Positions 13,248 through 25,594 of a DNA stretch of 64,000 bases are shown piece after piece. Source of the DNA: Elmis aenea (taxonomy: Eukaryota > Arthropoda > Insecta > Coleoptera > Elmidae); contig OX393581.1 of NCBI GenBank assembly GCA_947652605.1, forward strand, positions 13,272,640 through 13,336,639, in the 5' to 3' direction. Both the position numbers and the translations under genes were made by a program. A model generated the notes under the pieces. The model worked only from the letters and a program-made list of their open reading frames with translations, was not told the DNA's origin and searched no databases. The stretch's first letter is position 1. Each line of letters opens with the position of its first letter.

Positions 13248-15112
13248 CAGGGTTGTCCTGATTTAATCAATTGATATAGTTCAAGTTTTAAATCAGCAGA
13301 TCAACGTCACACACGTCACATATAAATTAAATACACGTTTTATTTCCACCTGCTTCACAAACCATCCGAAATATTGCCTATTGGCTTCTTATAGGTCAGG
13401 GAGAAATAAAGTCTCTACAGGATTTTCTTGTCAGAGACGCATTCCGGTAGATTTACTTGGTAAATTTTTACAATAATAATTAATTTTAGGGTCAAAAGAT
13501 CTACAGCCTCATTCAAAAAGTCTGCAACAAAGTTTTTTATTATGGATTTCTCAGAAAATTTTATACATGATAAAAAAAAATTAATTTTAAGATGGAAATA
13601 AATTCATATGACACCAGATTTTAACTATGATAAAAATATTCGCAAAAGTAAAAAGCCCTTATTTTAAAACTTACAAAAAAATACTTGTAAAAAATTGTTT
13701 AGAAATCCCAATTATACACCGCCAAAAAGTAGGTGCATATTCCTGAGTGAAAATGATGACCATTTGTCAAATATTTTGTTATCCGAAAATGCTTCCTTTC
13801 AAAGTTAGAGACCTCCAAAGTTGCAAGAAAAAAAAAACAAAAAATCGAATACGTTCTAGCCGTTTAAGCTAGAGCTATCAAACTTGGCCGAAATGTTTAG
13901 GTGTTTCCTGTTGACTTTGTGGGATAATTAGAAAGAAAACACGTAATTGGAAGTATGATTTATAGTCAGGTCATCCGCTTAATTATGAACAAGCCTTAAG
14001 TCAAGCATGACATTAGCCAACTAAGTTTAGTAAAAAAAATATTTGAGATGTATAAATAGAGTTTGTCGATGCATCTTTAGCGCTAATTTTCTCGAAAACG
14101 GCTACGTTTACAGCAAAAAACAAAAAGGGACGAATTTTTTCCTCTTAAGTCGTACTTTCTTATGGACGAATGACATTTTTAATTTTATTCCAGAGTAAAA
14201 AATTCTGAAGATGGTAAGCGGATGACCTGACTATAAATCATACTTCCAATTACGTGTTTTCTTTCCAATTATCCCACAAAGTCAATGGGAAACACCTAAA
14301 CATTTCGGCCAAGTTTGATAGCTCTAGCTTAAACGGCTAGGACGTAATCGATTTTTTGATTTTTTTTTCTTGCAACTTTGGAGGTCTCTAACTTTGAAAG
14401 GAGGCATTTTCGGATGACAAAATATTTGGCAAATGGTCATCATTTTCACTCAGGAATATGCACCTACTTTTTGGCGGTGTATAATTGGGACACCCTGTAT
14501 ATGACAATACGAAATTTGACATTATAATTTCATTTTCAATTTTTATAATGTTGTCAAGTAGTGTCGCAAGATTAAAATGCTCTTATTTAAGGAGTTTTAA
14601 AAGAAAATCAAGAAAAACGACAAATAAATATCTATTATTTTTAAATTATAAACAACTATTTTTAAACTTTAAAAACTTTAAAAATAAGGGCACTTTACTT
14701 CTGAATATTTCTAAAATCGTTAAAATCTAGTGTTACTTGAATTTATATTGAACTTTTTTTAAACTTAATTAGTCATGCACCAACTTCCCTCAAGAATAAA
14801 ATTAACTGAGAAACCAATAATAAAAAAAACTTTTCCGTTTGCTGCAGACTTTTTGGATGTTAAAATTACTATAAAAATAAAAATTTAAATGTTAATGACA
14901 AGTTTCATCTTTGGTCGTATTTTTGAATTCTAAACAATCTTTGTCTGTAATATTTTTTTTTGTTACTTTTAAATAAAGCCACTTTACTATTGTGAATATT
15001 CTGAAATCGCTAAAACCGATTATCGTTTGATTTCTTTTCATGTTAACATTAGTTTTAGGTCATCCACCTATTTTTATCAAGAAAAAAAGTTTCTCAGAAC
15101 TGCCCAACCCTG
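13248..15112 (+). mobile_element. hAT-type non-autonomous element with nested foldback
   Basis: Ends CAGGGTTG and CAACCCTG, with an exact 8-bp target duplication CTTTTGAG (13240-13247, 15113-15120), diagnostic of hAT. No transposase inside. A palindromic TA-type element (13706-14497) is inserted in it. Related fragments occur at about 24228-24323 and 25595-26400. Confidence 0.88.
13706..14497 (+). mobile_element. Long-armed foldback (TA-type MITE) nested in hAT
   Basis: About 285-bp arms (13706-13990 and 14213-14497) are near-perfect inverted copies, e.g. ATACACCGCCAAAAAGTAGG against its complement, around a 220-bp centre. The right end reads CACCCTG followed by TA; the left terminal CAGGGTG has decayed. 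Confidence 0.85.
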
Positions 15113-17796
15113 CTTTTGAGTTACCAAAAAGTTTAATGTTTTAAAATATACAGGGCGTTAAAAAATAAGCTTGTTCCTTCCTTAATTATAAGCCAAAAAT
15201 ATTACTTAAACGCTTTGGCCTAAGTAAAGTTAGCCATTAAAGTACGAAATTATAAAACATGTTTTTTTCGCAAATTTGCTAGTGCTAAGAACTGGCAGTC
15301 AAAATTAACAAGAGTTGTACAAAATGGTTGTTCTACAATCCAAAAATTAATTTAATTGTGGCACGTACTTTCATTTAAAACTTTTTCGCTAGGCGCCGAC
15401 ATGAAATTATCAGTTGTTCCAAAAGCCATAACCGTATTTTCTTAGAGAATATAAAGGACAAATAAAGCCACCGGGCGGAAACCTATACCAAACCACGTAA
15501 AAAAAAACTTCTATTCACCTTTTCTTGGTAGTCTTAACTTACGGTTAAACATAAATTTTTTATATAAAATCATTGTCCATGACAGTAAAAAAAATAAAAT
15601 ATAATTGTTTTTATACGCAACACTAAAAATATTTAATTAATTATGTATTTAATAACAACTTACATTTTTATTTTAACTTTAATGATATTTTTAGGGAGAT
15701 TTTTTTATCGGTTACTTTTTATGTTTTATGAAAAAATTATATTCTACACAGTTTATGCAATAATTATATTTGGTGTAAATGCAAGCTTCCAGTGTTTCGA
15801 TTTTCAATTGTTTTTTTTTCATCTGTCTAAAACTATTAATGGTAAACAAAACTCCCTTAGTCTAGGGTTTAGAAGACCCTACACGTAGCAGTAGAAGGAC
15901 TTATGACTAAATAAATAATTAAAGTTTCATACAAATGTTGAAATATTGCAAACCATTTTTTTTTAACTGTTCTTGAACTTTGCTGTCATTCGTGTAATTT
16001 TCCTTTAGTTACAAAATTTTTGATAAAGCAAATTTCATCCAAAAGATCATTCTTTTGTTTGTAATTGTATTACATTGGAAACATAAATGACATGTTTTCT
16101 ACTTTGGACCAAACGGTATTTCATTTAAAAGAATCCAGTCCATTTCAGGCACTTGAAAAGCCATTTCCTACTGATTTCAATAGATAATTAATACACACTT
16201 TAAAAATAATTGCACAAATTTTTTAAATGATTTTGTGTTGTGCTAAATATCGTTTTCCAATTATTGTGAAATATTATTTATATTCATTAGTGAAAATTGT
16301 CGTTTGTGACATTCAGACAATTTAAATTTAAATTCTTTTAAAACACCGAAAGTTTCGCACATTAAAATATTCTGAGATACAATTTTCAGAACATGTTTAT
16401 TAAAAATGAAGGCTTGACAATGGCGTAAAAACTTGGTAAAAACTTTCCTTGGAAATGACGTTTAGTTGTTTAATAATAATTGCAAACATCTTGTTTACGA
16501 AATCATGGCGAACTTTGATAGGGAAATTTTTACAAAATTAGCCATATCTCGGTTATTTTTTGCAACAAATAAATAAAAGAAAAGATTTTTGAAAAGTTAA
16601 AAATACGCTCTTTCATATATAAAGTCATGGTCAACTAGGGTTTCTATTTAAGAAAATATAAGTTTACTTCATATCTCGAAAGTCAGGGTCGCTAAACAAA
16701 TTTTAATTTTGTTTTTAATTCAAGCATAAAAAAAACTTTCATGAAATTTTATTTTTTGTCTGGTGCCAAAATGGAAAGCGATATAAAAAATCTGATTACA
16801 TAGGTGTTCTTTTCTCAGAAAAATAGTCCAAGAGACCGATATCAGATTTTCGCTGTACCCTGTACAATGCCGTTATGATATTGCCGATATAAATATTGGA
16901 TATCAAATTAAAAGATTTAAAAAAGAAAGGTTTTGTTTACTTTACGGAAACAAACAATTAAACCATTTGTTTTGAAACTAATAAAAAAACAAGCAAAACG
17001 TGTTCGAAACGTTTGTATTGTCCATTCGTGCGACACTAACATTAACAAACAAAACATTTTTAAATTCCAACTGTATCTATACAATATTGAAATGTTTTCT
17101 TGTTTAAAACGGAATTTATGTAAAATGTGAATTTAAAAGCTTGGCTACGTAAACAGTGCTTTTACGTTTTCATTTCACATATTTGCGATACGTAGGAGAA
17201 TAATATTATTATGCCGACATACTGAAGGCAAAAACGGTAAATATAAGTGGTTTGAGTCTATTTTTTTGCTCAAACAAATCCCTAACTCGAAGAATAAGCC
17301 CGCCCCAAGAACAATGGCTATTATGCGCAAAACTTTAGCGCTTATTGTGTGTTCTGCGCATTATTAGTTTTCTTCTTATCCAAACCGCTTTTCACCAATT
17401 CTTCAAGTAAAAACTTTGTAATCGTTTCCAAAATTTAAAATCAGCACGCGTCACAAAATTAAAACAATTTTTGTCGTCTAACTTTACGTTGGTTTTGCAA
17501 ATTGCAAGAATAACTTTCAGAACAATGCAACAAAAATTTAATTGAAAACTTACTAAACTACAGCACAGTAGCATTAAAAAACCGCTAAAGTTGGCTTTTA
17601 TATATTTTTAGTGCTTTTGTAGTTTTATTGTAGAAGTAAATTACATTCCTTTACAGCTTGGGGGATTTAAAATAGTTTAGCAATTACGCAGCGACCCAGA
17701 AAGTAAACTATTGAAATTATTTTCGGTTTGGAATATTAATTTTGCCGTAAATGGAAACTGATTGGAGCAAAATTAAAAGTTTAAGTGTATTAGAAT
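15113..17796. other. No gene seen; decayed repeats
   Basis: Contains a TA-type end at 15154 (cagggcgttaaaaaataagc) and a diverged repeat shared with 5300 near 16800-16870. Otherwise AT-rich. Confidence 0.45.
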
Positions 17797-19061
17797 CAGG
17801 GATGGAATAACGTTTTAAATCGTTACGTCATTGTATAACGTTATTTATTATTTGTTTTCGTTACATAACGTTATAAATAACATTAAAAAAATGAATTGTT
17901 ATGTTATATAACGTTACCTATATAACGTTATATAACGTTACATAAATTATGGCGTTCCTTAAATAATGCGAAAAAATTCAGGAGGTGATTCCTTATTGAA
18001 AATTAAGGGGGGTCATTCATAGAAAAAAAATTCCTAAGACGTCTCCTTTCGAAGTTACACCCCCCTAAAGGGGCTCGATAAAATTAGGTTTTTATTTTAT
18101 TTCTCAAATTTGGATAAATGTAGGACAATGATATTAGGTAGATGTTCTATACTTATTAAAAGGTTTCCCATAGTAATATTTTTAATCACCTCCCACCTTC
18201 ACGGGGGGCTGAAAAGTGCGACCATTGTTGATTTTTTAATTAGAACTTTTTGGTAAGTTGAAATTTTGCAATTTACTGGAATATTTGATAGTTCATGTTC
18301 ATTCATATAATTTTTTACTCAAAAACTGTATAGGTTTAACGAGAAAAGTTAAAGAATAAAGAGAACTTCTAAATAAATCAAGTTTCAAAAAAAAAGAAGC
18401 TAGATTTCAACCTACCGAAATGTTGTGATAAAAAAACCAACAGGGGTTGCACTTTTTAGCCCCCTGTGAAGGTGGGAGGTGATTAAAAATATTACTATGG
18501 AAAACCTTTTAATAAGTATAGAACATCTACCGAATATCATTCTCCTACATTTATCCAAATTTGAGAAATAAAATAAAAACCTAATTTTACCGCTACCCTT
18601 TAGGGGGGTGTAAGTAACTCCGAAAGGAGACGTCTAAGGAAAAAAAATTAATGTACAAAAGACCCGCTTAATTTTCGATAAGGAATCACCTCCCGAATTT
18701 GGTTTGCATTATTTAAGAAACATCCCAAATAAAAAAAAATTATTTGTAACTCTGAAATTATTTTTGGGATCTGTAAATGTAAATTTAAAAAATAGTAGAA
18801 AACTACATTGAGATACTTTATTTTAATTTTAATTTCTAAAATACAAACAAAATATTATATCTTCTGAAAATAAAAAGATCGCCATATAAAAATTTAATTT
18901 ATAGAGAATAACGATACAAAATAACTTTTAATGAAACGTTATCGGTTATTATAACGTTATATAACGTTATAAAAATATCGTTACGTTATTGTATAAAAAC
19001 TTATAGTTGAATCGTTATTATAACGTTATCGGGTATCGTTACGTTACGTTTTCCATCCCTG
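17797..19061 (+). mobile_element. hAT-type element (CAGGGATGG family) carrying a nested foldback, copy 1
   Basis: Ends CAGGGATGGAATAACG and CGTTTTCCATCCCTG, with an exact 8-bp target duplication ATTAGAAT (17789-17796, 19062-19069). Sub-terminal regions are packed with TAACGTTA palindromes (17840-17945, 18930-19045). The middle, about 17951-18727, is an inverted-repeat element shared with the copy at 20793. Confidence 0.92.
17951..18727 (+). mobile_element. Nested foldback (AGGTGATTCCTTA family) in hAT copy 1
   Basis: Long arms in opposite orientation: GGAGGTGATTCCTTATTGAA with its complement near 18680-18700, plus mirrored blocks (cccctaaagggg; ccaccttcacgggggg). Related single arms stand at 32462-32724 and 47760-48474, where the ends read CAGGGTG/CACCCTG next to TA. 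The parent is therefore a Tc1/mariner-type MITE. Confidence 0.8.
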
Positions 19062-19455
19062 ATTAGAATATTTAAATTATGTTGGTTTTAACGTGGCTCG
19101 TAATAAAAACTGAATAGATTTTAAATAAATACCCTCTCGGGGAGGTTTATAATAGTTAAAATTAATTGGACCGTTTATTATGAAAGTAGTGTAAGTCCAT
19201 TTTTGGGAAAAATTGAGAAGACGAATAATTTATTTATAATTTAGTACGAACTTTTTATTTGTAGATAATCAACAGTTATTTTAAAATATCTGCATGCTTG
19301 GGCTCATTGAAAATTTGTTACTAAATGACACTGCGTAATCATTTATGATGAAAGCGATTCAAGTCCATTTTCCGGAGGCTTTTTCAACACAGATTTAGTT
19401 AAGGCGTACAACCGTGCCATTTTACAACTACATTCGCCATGTAATACGAAATACT

Positions 19456-19765
19456 ACAAGTAAGAGATGAACAATTCGCAAAAGAATTGTTCAAACTGAT
19501 CGATTCACTTGCACAATTCGTCAGAGTCGATTCGTCACTAAACAAGTGAACTGTTCATCGATTCCTTTGTCTTTTTATTATGGGTAAAGGCGAAATTTGC
19601 TTGCGCTCATTTAAAATGTTTGGCTTCCGCGCGACATCGTGCCTTATCGACTAGTTCACCAGTTAAGAATGAACAGCTGACAGGTTTCTTCTCTCAGCTT
19701 TATACAATTCACCTACACGATTCGTTACTGAACTATACAAGTGAACCGTTCATCGCTTCTTGTGG
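19456..19765 (+). mobile_element. Small inverted-repeat element with GAACAATTC-type blocks
   Basis: Approximate inverted ends (acaagtaagagatgaac against gttcatcgcttcttgt) and internal direct repeats acaagtgaactgttcatcg (19541-19562) and acaagtgaaccgttcatcg (19738-19757). Target duplication not resolved. Confidence 0.45.
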
Positions 19766-19859
19766 TTTTGTATTTCGAAAAATACTAAATTTTACTGCAT
19801 CTATTTAAATGAAGTAAAGAGTTTATAAGGAAGAATTATAAAAGATTTTTCTTAACATG

Positions 19860-20074
19860 TCAAAGTAGACTTACGTCAAACTTGACAGTTAACAGCGTAC
19901 GTACAACTGTGTTTACTATCAGCCAAAAAAAAACCCGGTAAAATCGTATGTATTATGTGATCGTAGAAAAAGTATTCTATGTAACACGAGTGGTAAAGCG
20001 ATTACGCACTAGTAGAAATACGCATTCGCCGCTACGCGGCTCTGTGCGTTATATGCTTCTTACAACTATTGTTA
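19860..20074 (+). repeat. Dispersed repeat family C, copy 2 (interrupted by Helitron)
   Basis: Contains agtagacttacgtcaa, tattatgtgatcgtagaaaa, tacgcggc and cttcttacaact; continues for a few bases after the Helitron (20351 onward, tgtaatatacat). Confidence 0.7.
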
Positions 20075-20350
20075 TCTATATATATATGTATAAAAGAGCT
20101 TGTTTGTTTGTGTGTTTGTTTATTCGCTATGGAATTCTAGGTCCGTTGACCGATCTGGACCAAATTTTTGCACAGTTACTATTTAGGACCCAACGGATTA
20201 AACGTCGCATAAAGAACGGCCGGGAACAGCCGGGAACGTCTGGGAACGTCCGCCGAGCGCGAGCACGGAGCGCGAGCACGGAGCGCGAGTAGTCTGTGAT
20301 TGATAAAAGATAATTGTAATCACCCGTGCAACGCCGGGTAAATCAGCTTG
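20075..20350 (+). mobile_element. Non-autonomous Helitron
   Basis: Begins TCTATATATATATGTATAAA and ends CAGCTTG, preceded by the hairpin ACCCG-tgcaacgc-CGGGT (20322-20339), the classic Helitron 3' hairpin a few bases before a CT-type terminus. It sits between host A and T (...TTGTTA | TGTAATA...). Two paralogous repeats near 11310 and 57075 show the uninterrupted TTGTTATGTAA site. Interior has a GC-rich tandem (gagcgcgagcacg). 276 bp, non-coding. Confidence 0.85.
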
Positions 20351-20792
20351 TGTAATATACATAGGTACTTTTGGACTTTTGCCATGCACAATTAAATAAT
20401 AATATGCAACTTTAGTGCAGTGTTGTCAAAACAAAGACGAACGTATTTTTTATGAAATGTTAATAGGCTTTTTAAAATTTTTTTTGCGTTTTTTTTTAAA
20501 TCGTATCTCGGCTTTTTTTAAATTAATGTCTTGGGTGGCTGAATCGCACTGTGGAAAAAATTATCCTTCACAAAATTTAATAACTTTGTAAAATAAGTTT
20601 AAAACGCAATCTCGCAAATTTTGGAAAGCGTAGAATGTCAAAGGCGATTTTTTTTTTTATATTAATAGTTCACTACCTACTATATCAAGACGAAACTGCA
20701 ACAAATAGAACTCAGACATCCCTAACGGTTTAAGAGATACGCCCTTTAAATGTATGTCTTTGTGACGTCCTAACGTCTAAAATATTTTTAAC

Positions 20793-21870
20793 CAGGGATG
20801 GAATAACGTTTTAAATTGTTACGTTATTGTATAAGGTTATTTATTATTTGTTTTCGTTACATAACGTTATAAATAACGTTAAAAAAATGAATTGTTATGT
20901 TATATAACGTTATAGGAGTATAACGTTACATAAATTATGTTTCTTAAATAATGCGAAAAAATTCGGAAGGTGATTCCTTATTGAAAATAAAGTGGGGTCT
21001 TTTATATAACAATTTTTTCTTAGACGTCTCCTTTCGGAGTTACACCCCCCTAAAGGGGAGCGATAAATTAAGTTTTTATTTTATTTCTCAAATTTAGATA
21101 AATATAGGAGAATTATATTTGGTTGATGTTTTATACTTATTAAAAGGTTTCCCATAGTATTACTTTTAATCATCTTCCACCTTCATAGGGGGCTGATAAG
21201 TGCGACCCCTGTTGGTATTTTAATCAGAACTTTTTGGTGAGTTGAACGAGAACAGTTAAAGAATAAAAAAAACTTCTAAATAAATCAAGTTTTTAAAGAA
21301 AATTTAAAATTGCTGGATTTCAACCCACCAAAAAGTCCTGATAAAAAAAACCAACAGGGGTCGCACTTTTCAGCCCCCTGTGAAGGTGGGAGATGATTAA
21401 AAATATTACTATGGGAAACCTTTTTATAAGTATAAATCTCCCACATTTATCCAAATTTGGGAAACAAAATACAAACCAGATTTTATCGATCCCCTTTAGG
21501 GGGGTGTAACTCCGAAAGGAGACCCTAAAGAAAAAAAAATATGAAAGACCCCTCTTAATTTTCGATTAAGTATCACCTCCCGATTTTTTTCGCATTATTT
21601 AAGAAACATGCTGTATAAAAATAATTTTTATTTGTAACTCTGAACTTATTTTTGGGGTCTGTAAATGTAAATTTAAAAAATAGTACCTACAAAATTACGT
21701 TGGGGTTGAGATATTTTATTTTAATTTTAATTTCTAAAATACAAACAAAATATTATATTTTCTGAAAATAAAAAGATCGCCATATAAAAATTTAATTTAT
21801 AGAGCATAACGATACAAAATAACTTTTAACGAAACGTTATCGGTTATTATAACGTTATAAAAATATGGTA
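20793..21870 (+). mobile_element. hAT-type CAGGGATGG element, copy 2, right end truncated
   Basis: Same left end (CAGGGATGGAATAACG), same TAACGTTA-rich flank and same nested foldback (about 20937-21613) as the copy at 17797. Sequence identity stops in the right sub-terminal region near 21870, so the right terminus and target duplication are missing. Confidence 0.85.
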
Positions 21871-22371
21871 AAGTCCTATATGCAATACTCTCAGTCAACA
21901 CCCTGCATAGAGATTGAAAATTTTCTTTTTGGCTTTTATTTGATATCAAAACAGGACTAAAACATTGTGTAATGTAAGTAAAATTAAAATTGAAATAATC
22001 ACAATTTAATGCGATTTGTAGATCAATAATTAAAAAAATAGTGTAAGTCCATTTCTTTCCGAAAATAACATTTTAACCTGGTGAATTGTCAGAAATATTA
22101 TTTGCTTAATAAATTTACATACTTTTAAATTCATAGAAACGTGGGTAAACTTAGAGGACCTTATCAGTATTTTTAAATTAATAGAAATGCAATCCCTTGA
22201 ATGTCTTGATCCATGGAAAATGGACTTCATTACTTGTAAATAACGTGACAAATGGAACACAATTCCACTCCATTTAACAATATTCGATTTATAAATTAAA
22301 TAAAATTGATTGGCTTTGCTCAAGACGTCATAAAAACAATGGAATGTCGTTATTTTTATCCGCAGGCTTAA

Positions 22372-23682
22372 CCCGCCATCGGTCGCGTGGGGCGAATGAA
22401 CGCCCAGCGATATTAAAAATTGTCAATATTTTTTAAATTAATAAATATTAAGATACGCCGCTTCGTCTACCTTCATACATCGATAGGCGCCACTGTTTAC
22501 GCACAACACCCCTCAGTTCGCACTTTGCGTTTGATGCACAGTGGACATTTGTCACACGAAGAGGCGTCAATTGACCCCACGCGACCGTTTGCGTTAGAAA
22601 ATAGTTTATGTTTGTGTTTTTGAAAAATGGTTTTTCGACTAGAATTACGTCTATTGAAGTGGTAAGAAGAGGTTAGTGATGAAGAAAAAATAGTTGGGGG
22701 TGAAGAAGACGAGAAGGATGGCGGTAATGAAGAAATAACGCAAAATAACTCACATGATGCCGAGAACATGATACGGAGACAGAAAAAGAGTACATTTCGG
22801 AACATGAAGATCTGTCTAGTAGTCAGGAAGACATTCCATTATCACAATTTAATTCAATTTCTGTAAAAAAAAATGTGTGCCCGAGACACAGTAAAATAAT
22901 TTGTAACAATTGCACTGATAACTACACTCATAAGTTAAATTCTCCATAATGACGTCACGATTTGTCGTTATGACAGCAGATAAAAAGGTACCTAACTAAA
23001 TATCGACTTGCATTTTTGCATGTAACTTTGTTACCATGCAACCGACTTATTTGGTTGTAACTAAGTAAAAGATTTGACGTTTTGTCAGTTACTATTTGAA
23101 GGTTATAATTTATTCGTGCAGTTATCGTACCGAATTACACTCGAGCTTTGTTTTTATCCTGGACAAACTTGTTTTTACTAAACTCAAGTTTAGTTGCTAT
23201 TAGGCAAATCTTGACTCGACAACTGTCTGACAGTTTTGTCTCGTCGATTTTCCTAGCAACCAAACTTTCGTAGCAACGCAACTTTGTCCGGCTATAAAAA
23301 AAGCTCTAGTGTAATTACCCCCGATAATTTGTAGTGAATTTTTAAGGCTGATTAGATCTACCTATTTTTTTGATATTTGTTTTTATTGTTTTTGAGTATA
23401 ACTTTGTTATTTATTTCTGTTATTAAAAAGAGTTTAGTTTTGTTATTTTGAGGAGTTTTTATGTTATGTTTTTCTAAAGAAAGACCAAAAACAAAAAACA
23501 TGTTCCTATTTCAGTTATATACATTTTTAAAGACTTTAATAAAGATATTTTTAGTAAGGTTTATGTTTTATTGTTAAGAACAGTCTTTTAGACCAAAGCA
23601 ACTAAAAATAAACATAAATATTTAAAAAAATTGCAATATTTGGATTGAAGGCGTTGACTGACCCCACGCGACCGATGGCGGG
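22372..23682 (+). mobile_element. piggyBac-type transposon, internally deleted
   Basis: Flanked by TTAA on both sides (22368-22371, 23683-23686). Terminal inverted repeat CCCGCCATCGGTCGCGTGGG is matched by its complement at the right end. A sub-terminal inverted copy of the right-end block (GACCCCACGCGACCG) sits at 22571-22585. Length 1311 bp, containing both ends of a transposase gene but not its DDD core. The 22950-23340 interior contains an additional hairpin (23189-23268) and may be a nested insertion. Confidence 0.9.
22667..22949 (+). pseudogene. piggyBac transposase remnant (acidic N-terminus joined to Cys-rich C-terminus)
   Basis: An acidic stretch (EEVSDEEKIVGGEEDEKDG, then after a one-base shift EYISEHEDLSSSQEDIPLS) resembles the N-terminal region of piggyBac transposases. 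It runs directly into VKKNVCPRHSKIICNNC, the C-terminal cysteine-rich DNA-binding module (CxxH...CxxC), and stops at TAA 22947-22949. The roughly 400-residue catalytic domain is missing. The C-terminal module binds the element's own sub-terminal repeats in known piggyBacs; here it is only a relic. Confidence 0.75.
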
Positions 23683-24227
23683 TTAAATTTGTTGTGTTCT
23701 TTTTCGATGTTTTTGTCCTATTAATGTGTCAGACATTAAGCGAACCTTTCGAAACCACACATTAACTTATCAAAAAGGAAAACATTTGCCCCATATCTTC
23801 GCTTCGTATCTGCCGATAAACATTGTTTTTTATGATATAATTAGTTTGTTTACGTGGATGTTATTAAAAATTACATTAAACCTGATAATGGCTTCAGTAA
23901 AGTGTATAAATATACGATGTGTAACTTGATTTCTGCATCAAGTGACAAGGTCGACAATAAATATTTTACATTAATTGCAATTTCTACTCGTATTGGTAAT
24001 GTTTAAAACAAACAACATAACGCGCTTGATTACGCAAGGTGCGTATGTTATGTCGCATTAATCAATATCATACTGTCCTTGTTCATGGATATATGCAATT
24101 AAAAAAAGTCGTTTTGTAATGTGCATTACTTGGATAAAACATTATGCAAGCGGCCTTCGATCGTTAGAACTCTTTTAAGTAGCTAATTTTGAATCATTGA
24201 ATGCACCTAAAATAATAATTATAAGTT

Positions 24228-24323
24228 GCATCCTGATTTAAATCAATTGATTTTTTAGTTAAAATCATGATTTAAATCGAACTTTATTTATTTTAACGAT
24301 TCAACATCACGGCTATGTACGGT
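24228..24323 (+). mobile_element. Fragment of hAT left end (as at 13248)
   Basis: Matches the left sub-terminal region of the hAT at 13248 (cctgatttaaatcaattgat, then tcaacatcac). Interrupted at its right by the MITE at 24324. Confidence 0.55.
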
Positions 24324-24909
24324 CATTGAATAAAAAGATAAAGGAAGGAGATTTTAATATTATACAGCAGCGTTTGTCGGCGACTGAAATGATGACATAA
24401 AAGGCTTCTCATGGCGGCCGATTTTGACAAGTCAAAAAGTCGAGAAATTTAAAGAGTTTTTTTGTCTTATGTCCTACAATAGTTAGCTGCAAATCCTGTT
24501 GTCTTACTAAGTCAAAAAGTGTTAAAGATAAAAAGATTACCTTTCAAAGGTAAGTAGACATTAATATTTTGTAGCGTAATCATGTATTGAAAATTTGATG
24601 TGGTTTGTCAAGAAGGTATGTCATATCAATTGGGTGCATTTTGGTACAGCTTATTTTTAACTCTTATAATAAACAATCCAAATATGCTGTCGTTTTTTTT
24701 AATTCCCTCAACTACAAAACAAGAAATAAATAAGTAAATAACACGCTCAAGCCAAAACGAAGCAAGTATTTACATTATTCAATACTTATTAAAAAATGTT
24801 AGGTAAGTACGCCACTGAGAAACGGAAACATGCGTCCGCCATCCTAAGAAGCCTTTTTGGACGCCTTAGGATCGTTAAAATGCTCCTTCCTTTATCTTTT
24901 TATTCAATG
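24324..24909 (+). mobile_element. hAT-like MITE with 8-bp TSD
   Basis: Inverted ends CATTGAATAAAAAGATAAAG and complement; flanks TGTACGGT (24316-24323) and TGTACGAT (24910-24917) are a 7/8 target duplication. The arms run about 80 bp (cttctcatggcggccg against cgtccgccatcctaagaag). Non-coding. Confidence 0.75.
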
Positions 24910-25594
24910 TGTACGATTCAATGTACTACCAGGATTCTGCGCAATATCGATATCGCGTTTCAGCACAGTCTCTGATAATTCACCGGACGGTTAGTCGACT
25001 GTTCCAACTGTTTTAAAACTAGATTGGTTTTACTCAGAAGTGGACTGTGACGCAGAAACCAAAACTGGTCCAAAGCGTTTATTACTGCGCCACCTAAAAA
25101 CATCAGCCTGTCTCAGCAACGTGGTTATAACCTGTAAATCGCAGTCAACGTTTTTAGAAAAGTCTAAATATCAATCGCGATCCCCTCTCTTTGCGCATCT
25201 CGCGGTCCACTTTTGAGTACAACCACTCTAATACATTAACTAGTCAGTGTACAGTCAAAACAGCACGTGAATGAAGGCATGTATGTACTAGCGCTTGGAT
25301 TTTTACACGCATGCGTTGTTCATAACTAACGTGAGCTCTAGTAGCTGTGCATCGCCCTTCCAATGCCATTAAGTACTGGATTCTTAAGGTGTTTACCCTT
25401 GCGATGCGCACATTTCGGTGAACCCAATAGACACAAATGTCATTTACAGTTAGGCCAGTCGTAAAAGCGTTCCAACAACGGCAAATACTGGCCAATGCAT
25501 ATATTAGTACATAGTTCACGCATGCGAATAAGCCAGTTCATGTACTTATCCATAAATTGGTTTTAAATCGCTTGATGGAACAAACCTGTAAATT
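24910..25594. other. GC-rich unexplained segment
   Basis: Base composition clearly richer in GC than its surroundings, few long A/T runs, no domain I recognise on either strand. It sits between two pieces of an hAT-like element (24228-24323 and 25595-26400) at a place where the related element at 13248 has nothing comparable. A 91-codon minus-strand frame (25519-25244) shows no family resemblance. Confidence 0.4.

Noticed and set aside
22497..22805. 102-codon Ser-rich minus-strand frame
   Set aside because: Reverse of the acidic piggyBac N-terminus (GAA/GAT codons read as Ser/Phe).
25244..25519. 91-codon minus-strand frame
   Set aside because: Likely a by-product of local GC richness; no recognisable motif.
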